A stretch of DNA of 6,189 nucleotides. It comes from an uncultured Acidimicrobiaceae bacterium. GTDB taxonomy: Bacteria > Actinomycetota > Acidimicrobiia > Acidimicrobiales > Ilumatobacteraceae. Below, piece after piece: positions 1-5,350 of the stretch (positions within the stretch are counted from its first letter, which is position 1; each line of letters opens with the position of its first letter). Where the stretch lies: the NCBI GenBank assembly GCA_903904615.1, contig CAIVDG010000297.1, positions 1 to 6,189 on the forward strand, in the 5' to 3' direction. The notes beneath the pieces are model-generated. The model did not search any database. It was not told where the DNA came from and saw only the letters and a program-made list of their open reading frames with translations. Position numbers and translations under genes: made by a program.

Positions 1-1
1 C

Positions 2-43
2 GACGGGGGAGACAACCCCCCTTATGACTGGATGGATGAGTGA
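2..43 (+). CDS. Possible 3' end of an upstream gene (partial, unidentified)
   Basis: The frame beginning at base 2 is open from the window edge to a TGA at 41-43 and would encode the short acidic tail DGGDNPPYDWMDE. The third frame is also open to a TGA at 54-56 (ending MTGWMSEVSR), so the choice is uncertain. I prefer the first because an acidic, proline-containing tail is a common C-terminus and its stop lies closer to a normal distance from trpB. Position just before trpB would suit another tryptophan-pathway gene, such as trpC or the small trp-associated membrane protein of actinobacteria. Too few residues are present to identify it. Confidence 0.3.
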   Translation, partial: DGGDNPPYDWMDE

Positions 44-65
44 GGTGTCACGCTGAATCGGTGAT

Positions 66-98
66 GTGATTTGGTCTGATTCGTGGTGGAATCTAGGA
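66..98 (+). promoter_or_regulatory. Trp-codon-rich stretch and small hairpin before trpB
   Basis: A GTG at 66 opens a frame that continues without a stop into trpB. Its first eight codons include three TGG Trp codons, at 72-74, 84-86 and 87-89. The tandem pair lies almost wholly in the loop of a possible hairpin, with GATTC at 78-82 pairing with GAATC at 89-93 and a 6-nt loop. An AGGA ribosome-binding site follows at 95-98. This recalls Trp-sensing leader peptides, but there is no stop codon, terminator hairpin or antiterminator pair here. The stretch is rich in G and T, so chance TGG triplets are likely. It may be untranslated 5' leader or a true N-terminal extension of TrpB. Confidence 0.25.
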
Positions 99-107
99 AT
101 GAGCATC

Positions 108-1265
108 ATGGTCACCCCCGGCGCCGATGGTCGCTTCGGCGAATTCGGCGGGCGTTTTGTCCCAGAGACCCTGGTTCCTGCATGTCAGGAACTTGAACAG
201 GCGTTTCACGATGCTTGGAACGACTCAGCATTCCGCGATGAGTTACATCAGGTGTTGCGCGAGTACGCCGGTAGGCCCAGCATGCTCACAGAGTGTTACA
301 ACCTCAGCGAGCAACTCGGTATCCGCCTCATTTTGAAACGTGAAGATTTGAATCACACTGGTTCGCACAAGATCAACAACGTCATCGGTCAAACACTTCT
401 TGCAAAGAGAATGGGCAAGAAGCGAATTGTTGCCGAAACAGGTGCAGGTCAACACGGTGTTGCGTCGGCAACTGCTGCTGCGCTCATGGGTCTTGAGTGC
501 AAGGTGTACATGGGTGCCGTAGACGTGGCACGCCAAGAACTGAATGTGTTCCGTATGCGCCTGTTGGGTTCAGACGTCGAGGCCGTGACGTCGGGAAGCC
601 AAACATTGAAGGACGCTGTGAATGAGGCCATGCGCGATTGGGTGGCCACTGTGGAATCCACGCATTACTGCCTTGGTTCGGTCATGGGTCCTCATCCGTA
701 TCCGTACATGGTGCGCCAATTCCATCGAGTCATTGGTGATGAAGCCTTTTCGCAGTGCAACGACCTGTTGGGCACGAACCCCGATGTAGTGGTGGCCTGT
801 GTGGGCGGTGGATCGAATGCCATGGGAATCTTCTCTGGCTTTGTGGACACTCCTGCTCGCCTTATCGGTGTTGAACCCGCAGGTGGTGCTGCTGTGAATC
901 GTGGTCAACCCGGAGTTGTGCACGGCATGAAGAGCTACCTCATGCAAGACGAATACGGTCAAGTTCAAGAAGCACACAGTATTTCTGCTGGTCTCGATTA
1001 CCCCGGTGTAGGGCCCGAGCACTCCTACTTGGCATCTATTGGTCGCGCTGAATATCCAACGGTGACCGACGATGAAGTGATTGAAGCATTCCAGGTGATG
1101 TCTCGTACTGAAGGAATTATTCCTGCTCTCGAGTGTGCACATGCAATGGCATGGATTATCCGTGAAGCACCATCAATGAAGGGCAAGACAGTTCTGATGA
1201 ACTTGTCAGGCCGTGGCGACAAAGATGTGGGCCAGATGATGAACATCCTTGGCGGATTGAAGTGA
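108..1265 (+). CDS. trpB: Tryptophan synthase beta chain
   Basis: PLP-dependent beta subunit of tryptophan synthase. It condenses indole, channelled from the alpha subunit, with L-serine to give L-tryptophan in the cytoplasm. From ATG 108 the protein is 385 residues, normal for the family. Visible landmarks are GEFGGRF (11-17), HTGSHKINN with the Schiff-base lysine K88, catalytic E110 in ETGAGQHG, the phosphate-binding GGGSN (233-237), D297 in GLDYPG, E342 in IIPALE, and S367 in NLSGRGDKD near the PLP ring nitrogen. These match Salmonella K87, E109, D305, E350 and S377. The start is uncertain: ATG 108 has AGGA at 95-98 with a 9-nt spacer, ATG 99 has the weaker GGTGGA at 85-90, and GTG 66 would add 14 non-conserved residues including three Trp. 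The gene overlaps trpA by 4 bp, which suggests translational coupling and equal subunit output. Confidence 0.97.
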   Translation: MVTPGADGRFGEFGGRFVPETLVPACQELEQAFHDAWNDSAFRDELHQVLREYAGRPSMLTECYNLSEQLGIRLILKREDLNHTGSHKINNVIGQTLLAKRMGKKRIVAETGAGQHGVASATAAALMGLECKVYMGAVDVARQELNVFRMRLLGSDVEAVTSGSQTLKDAVNEAMRDWVATVESTHYCLGSVMGPHPYPYMVRQFHRVIGDEAFSQCNDLLGTNPDVVVACVGGGSNAMGIFSGFVDTPARLIGVEPAGGAAVNRGQPGVVHGMKSYLMQDEYGQVQEAHSISAGLDYPGVGPEHSYLASIGRAEYPTVTDDEVIEAFQVMSRTEGIIPALECAHAMAWIIREAPSMKGKTVLMNLSGRGDKDVGQMMNILGGLK

Positions 1266-2041
1266 GCGGTCGCCTTCAGAGCGCATTAGAGGCTCGTATA
1301 TCTGCGGGTGGAAAGTGTCTTGTTCCCTACATCACGGGCGGGTACCCAGGATGGGAAGATGCGGTTCGCGCATGTGCGGCAAATGGTGCCGATGCCATAG
1401 AGATTGGTTTGCCATTTTCTGACCCTGTTATGGACGGCCCCATCATTCAGGAGGCCTCTCAGGTTGCGCTCGATGCAGGTGCCACGCCTGTCTCAATTCT
1501 TCACGAAGTACGCACGCTTGATGTTGGCATTCCCTTGGCGGTGATGTGTTACTACAACACTGTGTTTCATGCAGGCCATGAACGATTCGCTGCCGATCTT
1601 GCCACTGCTGGTGTGTCGGCTGCAATCATTCCCGATCTCCCATTAGAAGAGTCTGGCGATTGGACAACGGCTGCAGATGCGGCGGGAGTTGAAACAGTGA
1701 TGTTGGCTGCACCAACCGCACCAGATGAACGCTTGCCGCGCGTGACCGCACGCGCGAGAGGCTTTGTGTACTCGGTGGGACTTCTAGGAGTTACCGGCGA
1801 ACGCTCAAGCCTTGCGGGAACTGCCACTGCGTTAGCGGCTCGGGTGAAGAAGGTAACGACTATGCCGGTGTTGGTGGGTGTTGGTGTATCAAACGCCGAA
1901 CAAGCCGTCGAGGCCAGCAAAGTTGCCGACGGCGTCATCATGGGAGCGTCGGTTGTCCGCCGAATGATCGAAGGTGGAGCCGATTCCGTTGGTGCATACG
2001 TAGCGGAAGTGCGCGCAGCTCTCGACTCTGAAAAGTGGTGA
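1262..2041 (+). CDS. trpA: Tryptophan synthase alpha chain
   Basis: Alpha subunit of tryptophan synthase, a TIM-barrel lyase that splits indole-3-glycerol phosphate into indole and glyceraldehyde 3-phosphate and passes the indole to TrpB. The protein has 259 residues, close to the usual length. The catalytic pair is E47 (in IEIGLPFSDP) and D58 (in MDGP), spaced as Salmonella E49 and D60. PDLP at 124-127, the mobile loop GVTG (176-179), GVGVS (206-210) and GAS (228-230) are the expected loop and phosphate-binding segments. Translation starts at a GTG whose last two bases form part of the trpB stop (GTGA overlap), so initiation probably relies on ribosomes finishing trpB; no strong Shine-Dalgarno sequence is visible. 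No key residue is missing. Confidence 0.97.
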   Translation: MSGRLQSALEARISAGGKCLVPYITGGYPGWEDAVRACAANGADAIEIGLPFSDPVMDGPIIQEASQVALDAGATPVSILHEVRTLDVGIPLAVMCYYNTVFHAGHERFAADLATAGVSAAIIPDLPLEESGDWTTAADAAGVETVMLAAPTAPDERLPRVTARARGFVYSVGLLGVTGERSSLAGTATALAARVKKVTTMPVLVGVGVSNAEQAVEASKVADGVIMGASVVRRMIEGGADSVGAYVAEVRAALDSEKW

Positions 2042-2042
2042 T

Positions 2043-2360
2043 GTGAGCATCTTTGGCGGAGACACCTGCGAGTTGTGCGAAGCCGCACGGATGTCGGAGT
2101 GGTTCTTCGAAGATGATGAGTGCTGGATAGCCGAATGTGAGAGTTGCGGCGTGCCAATGGTGGTGTGGCGAACCCACGACCCACATCCGCCAGAAGATGT
2201 GAAGCAGCGCCTTCACGACAAGTTGGAAATTGTGGTGGACACTCATTTTGAGTTTGAAATGCGTATTGACGACAACATGCGCACTATCCCTGATCACTAT
2301 CACGCTCATGCCCGCCCCAAAGGTGGCTTCTATGGTCATGGACTACGCCGCAAGAACTAA
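2043..2360 (+). CDS. Small Cys/His-rich protein, probable compact HIT-like zinc protein
   Basis: A 105-residue protein of no certain function. It starts at a GTG one base after the trpA stop; an ATG at 2041 is followed at once by TGA and cannot be the start. It has CxxC at 9-12, C27, a second CxxC at 32-35, H45 in VVWRTH, and HYHAHA at 85-90. The order CxxC, then an acidic 'FFEDDE' strand, then 'VPMVVWRTH', then HxHxHx fits zinc-binding bacterial HIT (histidine triad) proteins. In those, two cysteines and two histidines bind zinc, and the central His of the triad is the nucleophile on nucleotide substrates. It is shorter than typical HIT proteins, lacks the 'N.G..agQ' segment before the triad, and has an extra CxxC in the middle. 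I see no signal peptide or membrane segment. The HIT assignment is inference; a zinc-binding protein of unknown role is the safer reading. It is co-transcribed with trpBA and the peroxiredoxin gene. Confidence 0.85.
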   Translation: MSIFGGDTCELCEAARMSEWFFEDDECWIAECESCGVPMVVWRTHDPHPPEDVKQRLHDKLEIVVDTHFEFEMRIDDNMRTIPDHYHAHARPKGGFYGHGLRRKN

Positions 2361-2369
2361 TCTGAGTTC

Positions 2370-2819
2370 ATGTTGAAACCAGGTTCAAAAGCTCCGAAGA
2401 TTGAGTTGCTTGATCAAGATGGCAAATCTTTCTCTTTAGCCAAAATGGGCAAGAAGAAGGTGTTGGTCTATTTCTACCCAAAGGCTGACACGCCAGGGTG
2501 CACAACACAGTCGTGTGGTTTGCGCGACATTCTGGGCGACATCGGCCGAACAGCAGTGGTGGGAATCAGTCCCGACACGCCAGCTAAACAGAAGAAGTTC
2601 GACGACAAGTACGAACTTGGTTTCCCGCTACTTGCAGATACCGAGCACACCGTCGCTGAGGCGTACAAGGTGTGGAAAGAAAAATCGATGTACGGACGAA
2701 AGTACATGGGTATCGAACGCTCCGCATTTCTCATTCAAGATGGCATCATTTTGGAAGCGTGGTACAAGATCTCTCCAGCGGACACGCCAAAGAACTTGCT
2801 GAAGGCTTTGGGTAAATGA
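2370..2819 (+). CDS. bcp: Peroxiredoxin of the Bcp/PrxQ family (thiol peroxidase)
   Basis: Cytoplasmic thioredoxin-fold peroxidase that reduces hydrogen peroxide and organic hydroperoxides and is recycled by thioredoxin. The 149-residue length is typical. The peroxidatic cysteine is C44 in PKADTPGCT. C49, five residues on in SCGLRD, is the expected resolving cysteine of the atypical two-Cys Bcp type (E. coli C45 and C50). The peroxide-pocket threonine T41 and arginine R117 (GIERSAF) are present. There is no signal peptide. The ATG lies 9 bp after the preceding gene and has only a weak GAG for ribosome binding. The stop overlaps the fabZ start by 4 bp (ATGA). Co-transcription with fabZ could link peroxide defence to lipid synthesis, but that is inference from order alone. 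Confidence 0.95.
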   Translation: MLKPGSKAPKIELLDQDGKSFSLAKMGKKKVLVYFYPKADTPGCTTQSCGLRDILGDIGRTAVVGISPDTPAKQKKFDDKYELGFPLLADTEHTVAEAYKVWKEKSMYGRKYMGIERSAFLIQDGIILEAWYKISPADTPKNLLKALGK

Positions 2820-3244
2820 GCTCGTTTCCGAATCCCATCGATGTGTTGCCGCACCGCGCGCCATTTCTTTTTGTTGATCGCGTCAGTGCGCTTGTCTCTG
2901 GCGTTAGTGCGACGGGTCATTGGAAACTCACGGGTGATGAATGGTTCTTCGAAGGACATTTTCCTGGACGCCCAACATTGCCGGGTGTTCTGATGTGCGA
3001 AGCAATTGCTCAAGTTGGTGCGTACTGCGTGCTCACTTCTCCAGACCATGCGAATAAATTGCCGCTGTTCGGCGGCATCGATGGTGCAAGATTTCGCAAA
3101 CAAGTTGGTCCCGGTGACGAACTTGAGCTTGTTGTTGAACTTGGTCGTATGAGCGCGAGAGCGGGCAAAGGTGCGGGTCAGGCGTTGTTGAATGGCGAGG
3201 TCGCGTGCGAGCTTGACCTCATGTTCGTTTTTGCCGACAAGTAA
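2816..3244 (+). CDS. fabZ: 3-hydroxyacyl-ACP dehydratase FabZ
   Basis: Hot-dog-fold dehydratase of type II fatty acid synthesis that removes water from (3R)-3-hydroxyacyl-ACP to give trans-2-enoyl-ACP. The protein has 142 residues, as expected for FabZ. It has the N-terminal LPHRAPFLFVDRV (11-23) and the active-site segment GHFPGRPTLPGVLMCEAIAQ (47-66), with catalytic H48 and E62 separated by 14 residues as in E. coli H54 and E68. The glutamate argues for FabZ over FabA, which has aspartate there. The start is set by the 4-bp ATGA overlap with the peroxiredoxin gene. It is separated from, and opposite in strand to, the fabH-fabG-acpP-fabF cluster at the right of the window, although its substrates are made by those enzymes. 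Confidence 0.93.
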   Translation: MSSFPNPIDVLPHRAPFLFVDRVSALVSGVSATGHWKLTGDEWFFEGHFPGRPTLPGVLMCEAIAQVGAYCVLTSPDHANKLPLFGGIDGARFRKQVGPGDELELVVELGRMSARAGKGAGQALLNGEVACELDLMFVFADK

Positions 3245-3273
3245 TTCGGGTCTGTCTCGGTCACGCACTCATC

Positions 3274-3285
3274 TACGCTTCAATA
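3274..3285 (+). promoter_or_regulatory. Candidate -10 element for a leaderless transcript of the acetyltransferase gene
   Basis: TACGCT at 3274-3279 lies 6 nt before the ATG at 3286, the spacing expected if transcription starts on the A of the start codon. Leaderless mRNAs of this kind are common in actinobacteria. No Shine-Dalgarno sequence precedes this ATG, which agrees with the idea. No convincing -35 hexamer is visible about 17 bp upstream (TCTGTC at 3251-3256 matches poorly), so the call is weak. Confidence 0.25.
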
Positions 3286-3852
3286 ATGGCGTGGCTTCAT
3301 TCGGTTGTCCCCACTCGAGTTGAGTGCGAGGAACTTGTGATTCGTAAGTACGAACGCAAGGATGCTGCGGCCCTAGTAGATGCTGTCACGGAAAGTCTTG
3401 ACGAACTTTTGCTATGGATGCCGTGGGCGAAGTTTGAACCCCAGACTGTTTCGCAACGAGAAGAACTCATTAGTACATGGGACGACGAGTGGGTCCAAGG
3501 TTCAAATTTCACGATGGGCATTTTCGAAGATGATCTGTGCGTTGGCGGAACTGGACTTCATCTTCGCGGAGAAGAGGGAACTGTAGAGATTGGGTATTGG
3601 GTGCGCAGCAGTCATGTAGGGCGGGGGATTGCACAACGTTCGTCTAGTGCTCTCGCCACCTTGGCATTCTCTCTGCTTGAGGTCTCCGTTGTCTCTATCG
3701 CACACGACATCGCAAACGTTCGTTCTCAGCGAGTGCCACAGACTCTGGGTTTTCGAATGCTTCGAGAATCTGATCGCACTCCAGAAGCTCCGAGCGAAGT
3801 GGGGCGAGTACGACTGTGGGCGATTACGCGCGACCAGTGGACCCAGCGTTAA
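3286..3852 (+). CDS. GNAT-family N-acetyltransferase, RimJ/RimL-like
   Basis: A 188-residue acetyl-CoA-dependent acetyltransferase of the GNAT superfamily, RimJ/RimL-like subgroup, which acetylates protein N-termini or small amines. Its substrate cannot be read from sequence. Family marks are the N-terminal PTRVECEELVIRKY (9-22), the strand EIGYWV (101-106) leading into the acetyl-CoA pyrophosphate loop HVGRGIA (110-116), and HDIANVRSQRV with TLGF (140-156), the usual 'N..S..V....GF' signature. The loop is normally Q/R-x-x-G-x-G/A; here it reads V-G-R-G-I-A, with valine in the first place. The gene starts 41 bp after fabZ and may have its own promoter or be read through. Its TAA shares the palindrome TTAA with the stop of the convergent fabF gene. 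Confidence 0.88.
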   Translation: MAWLHSVVPTRVECEELVIRKYERKDAAALVDAVTESLDELLLWMPWAKFEPQTVSQREELISTWDDEWVQGSNFTMGIFEDDLCVGGTGLHLRGEEGTVEIGYWVRSSHVGRGIAQRSSSALATLAFSLLEVSVVSIAHDIANVRSQRVPQTLGFRMLRESDRTPEAPSEVGRVRLWAITRDQWTQR

Positions 3853-5033
3853 GAGGCTGGCGCAATAATGACGGAGCCGTTGTGCCCGCCAAAACCGAAG
3901 TTATTCGAAATGGCAGGACCTGGTGTCCATTCGCGTGCAGCACCTAGAACTAAATCGACGGTCAGTGTGGGATCTAACTCGGTTGTTCCTGCTGTTGGTG
4001 GAATGAGTTTGTGTTCGAACGACAACAGCACCTGGGCTGCTTCTAGTGCTCCGGCTGCGCCGAGTGCATGGCCAGTAACGCCCTTGCCACTAGTAATGGG
4101 TACCGCGCGCTCGCCAAACACCGCGGAAACCGCCTGTGCTTCGGCAGCGTCGTTTAGCGGAGTAGATGTTCCGTGCGCGTTCACAAGAGCAATATCTGAT
4201 GCAGAAAGACCAGCGTCGTCGAGAGCAAGTTTCATACAGGCGATTGCTCCGGTACCACCTGGGGCAGGTGCGGTGATGTGGTGGGCGTCGGCATTGCTTC
4301 CAGAACCCAAGATTTCACCAAGAATGTTTGCGCCACGAGCCACAGCAAGGTCGTAGCGCTCAAGAATGAACACGGCTGCACCCTCGCCCATGACAAATCC
4401 GTCGCGCTTGGCATCGAATGGCATAGAAACTCCGGTTGAAGACAATGCAGTCATGTTTCCGAAGCCGGCAAGGGATGTGGCGGTGGCAGCGCATTCAGAC
4501 CCACCAGTTGCCACAGCATCGCAACGGCCCCACGCGATAAGGCGAGCGGCGTATCCGATGGCGTGAGTACCTGCGGCACACGCGGTACAAATGGTTTCGT
4601 TGGGGCCCTGAAGGCCATAACGCATAGAAATGGCGGCGCCAGAAGCATTCGCCATCATCATTGGTACGAGAAATGGTGAGACACGACGCTCGCCTTTTTC
4701 AAGACGAATTTGCACCTGTTCTTCAAGCGTGTGTAGCCCACCGATTCCCGTTGCGAAAATTGTTCCGAAGCGCGACGGATCTACGTTTGGTTTTCCGGCT
4801 TGTGCGAATGCCTCGGCAGCGGCTGCGAGTGCGTATTGCTCGACGAGGTCGGCGCGACGTGCCTCTTTGGAGTTCTCGAAGTAGGGAAGTGGATCCCAAT
4901 TCTCGATAGTGGTCGACTTGGTTCCAGTTACACCTGGGCCGAGAAGACCTTTCCAGTACGCGTCTTTACCAAGACCACAAGGAGCGACGACTCCGTATCC
5001 CGTAATGGCAACGCGATGACCTGCACCAATCAT
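3849..5033 (-). CDS. fabF: 3-oxoacyl-ACP synthase II (beta-ketoacyl-ACP synthase FabF)
   Basis: Condensing enzyme of type II fatty acid elongation. It joins an enzyme-bound acyl chain to malonyl-ACP with loss of CO2, lengthening the chain by two carbons. The thiolase-fold protein has 394 residues, slightly shorter than E. coli FabF. The active site is Cys-His-His: C152 in TACAAGTHAIG, H287 in VNAHGTSTPLND and H322 in VTGHALGAAG, with the conserved lysine K317 five residues before H322. The glycine-rich NNFGFGGHN (377-385) contains the gatekeeper F379. The ATG is 19 nt after the acpP stop and lacks a good ribosome-binding site; a possible hairpin ends 7 nt before it. Last gene of the fabH-fabG-acpP-fabF cluster, it runs tail-to-tail into the acetyltransferase gene with no room for an intergenic terminator. 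Confidence 0.96.
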   Translation of the reverse strand: MIGAGHRVAITGYGVVAPCGLGKDAYWKGLLGPGVTGTKSTTIENWDPLPYFENSKEARRADLVEQYALAAAAEAFAQAGKPNVDPSRFGTIFATGIGGLHTLEEQVQIRLEKGERRVSPFLVPMMMANASGAAISMRYGLQGPNETICTACAAGTHAIGYAARLIAWGRCDAVATGGSECAATATSLAGFGNMTALSSTGVSMPFDAKRDGFVMGEGAAVFILERYDLAVARGANILGEILGSGSNADAHHITAPAPGGTGAIACMKLALDDAGLSASDIALVNAHGTSTPLNDAAEAQAVSAVFGERAVPITSGKGVTGHALGAAGALEAAQVLLSFEHKLIPPTAGTTELDPTLTVDLVLGAAREWTPGPAISNNFGFGGHNGSVIIAPAS

Positions 5034-5040
5034 GTTGAAG

Positions 5041-5060
5041 AGATCTTGTTGTTTAGATCT
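5041..5060 (-). promoter_or_regulatory. Hairpin spanning the acpP stop and fabF leader
   Basis: Two copies of the palindrome AGATCT (5041-5046 and 5055-5060) flank an 8-nt loop and can pair into a 6-bp stem in the mRNA. The acpP TAA (5053-5055) sits at the stem-loop border, and the structure ends 7 nt before the fabF ATG, where a ribosome-binding site would lie. It could lower fabF translation relative to acpP or be opened by ribosomes finishing acpP. The stem is short and may not be stable alone; no U-tract follows, so it is not an intrinsic terminator. Confidence 0.35.
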
Positions 5061-5289
5061 TGCTCATGATGATGTCGAACGCTTGTCCAACCGTGGTGAC
5101 ATCATTGAGATCTTCTTCGGGAACTTCGATACCGAACTCTTCCTCGAGTTCCATGACCAGTTCCACAACGTCAAGTGAGTCTGCATCGAGGTCGTCAGCA
5201 AACTTTGCTTCGCGAGTGACCTGAGAAGCCTCTACGCCAAGTGTTGCCACTGCGCACTTCACGAAACGATCGAAATTTTCCTGGCTCAT
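5053..5289 (-). CDS. acpP: Acyl carrier protein
   Basis: Small acidic carrier that holds growing acyl chains on a 4'-phosphopantetheine arm and delivers them to FabH, FabG, FabZ and FabF. The 78-residue length is standard. The modification site is S38 in the DADSLD motif, followed by the acidic recognition helix VVELVMELEEEFG (41-53). An unusual detail is C12 near the N-terminus. The ATG is preceded by a near-perfect Shine-Dalgarno AAGGAGG with a 5-nt spacer, the strongest in the window, in line with the high level of ACP cells need. It lies between fabG (61-bp gap) and fabF (19-bp gap), the usual position in bacterial fab clusters. Confidence 0.97.
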   Translation of the reverse strand: MSQENFDRFVKCAVATLGVEASQVTREAKFADDLDADSLDVVELVMELEEEFGIEVPEEDLNDVTTVGQAFDIIMSKI

Positions 5290-5293
5290 AGGG

Positions 5294-5301
5294 CCCTCCT
5301 T
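5294..5301 (-). promoter_or_regulatory. Strong Shine-Dalgarno sequence of acpP
   Basis: On the minus strand AAGGAGGG ends 4 nt before the acpP ATG. It matches the full anti-Shine-Dalgarno core and is far stronger than the sites before fabF, trpA, bcp or the acetyltransferase gene. This fixes the acpP start and predicts higher translation of acpP than of its operon partners. Confidence 0.8.
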
Positions 5302-5321
5302 GGTTGTTGTCTATTTTCGCA

Positions 5322-5335
5322 CAGCGCACACGCTG
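5322..5335 (-). other. Small GC-rich inverted repeat in the fabG-acpP gap
   Basis: CAGCG and CGCTG flank a 4-nt loop, giving a 5-bp GC-rich stem between the fabG stop and the acpP ribosome-binding site. No run of T follows on the minus strand, so it is not a standard terminator. It could act in mRNA processing or stability, raising acpP message over fabG. No clear -10/-35 pair for an acpP promoter was seen in the 61-bp gap. It may be chance. Confidence 0.25.
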
Positions 5336-5350
5336 GGAGCGTTCTTTTGC

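Noticed and set aside
5..20. GGGGG and CCCCC flanking a 6-nt loop, as a possible terminator before trpB
   Set aside because: No T-run follows (the next bases are CCTTATG), and the stretch is probably the coding end of an upstream gene.
24..56. Ten-codon ORF MTGWMSEVSR as a trp leader peptide
   Set aside because: It has a single Trp codon, no ribosome-binding site and no attenuator structure after it; it may only be a shadow of the upstream gene's end.
71..99. TTGGTC and TAGGAA 17 bp apart as a trpB promoter
   Set aside because: Each hexamer matches consensus at only about half its positions, and AGGA there is better explained as the ribosome-binding site.
570..1142. 190-codon open frame on the minus strand inside trpB
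   Set aside because: It lies wholly opposite a clear trpB, and its product is rich in His, Ser and Arg with no recognisable motif.
2735..3268. 177-codon open frame on the minus strand opposite fabZ
   Set aside because: FabZ is unmistakable on the plus strand, and the antisense product has no family features.
3868..4356. 162-codon open frame on the plus strand inside fabF
   Set aside because: It is an Ala/Pro/Ser-rich shadow of the FabF coding frame, which has all its catalytic residues.
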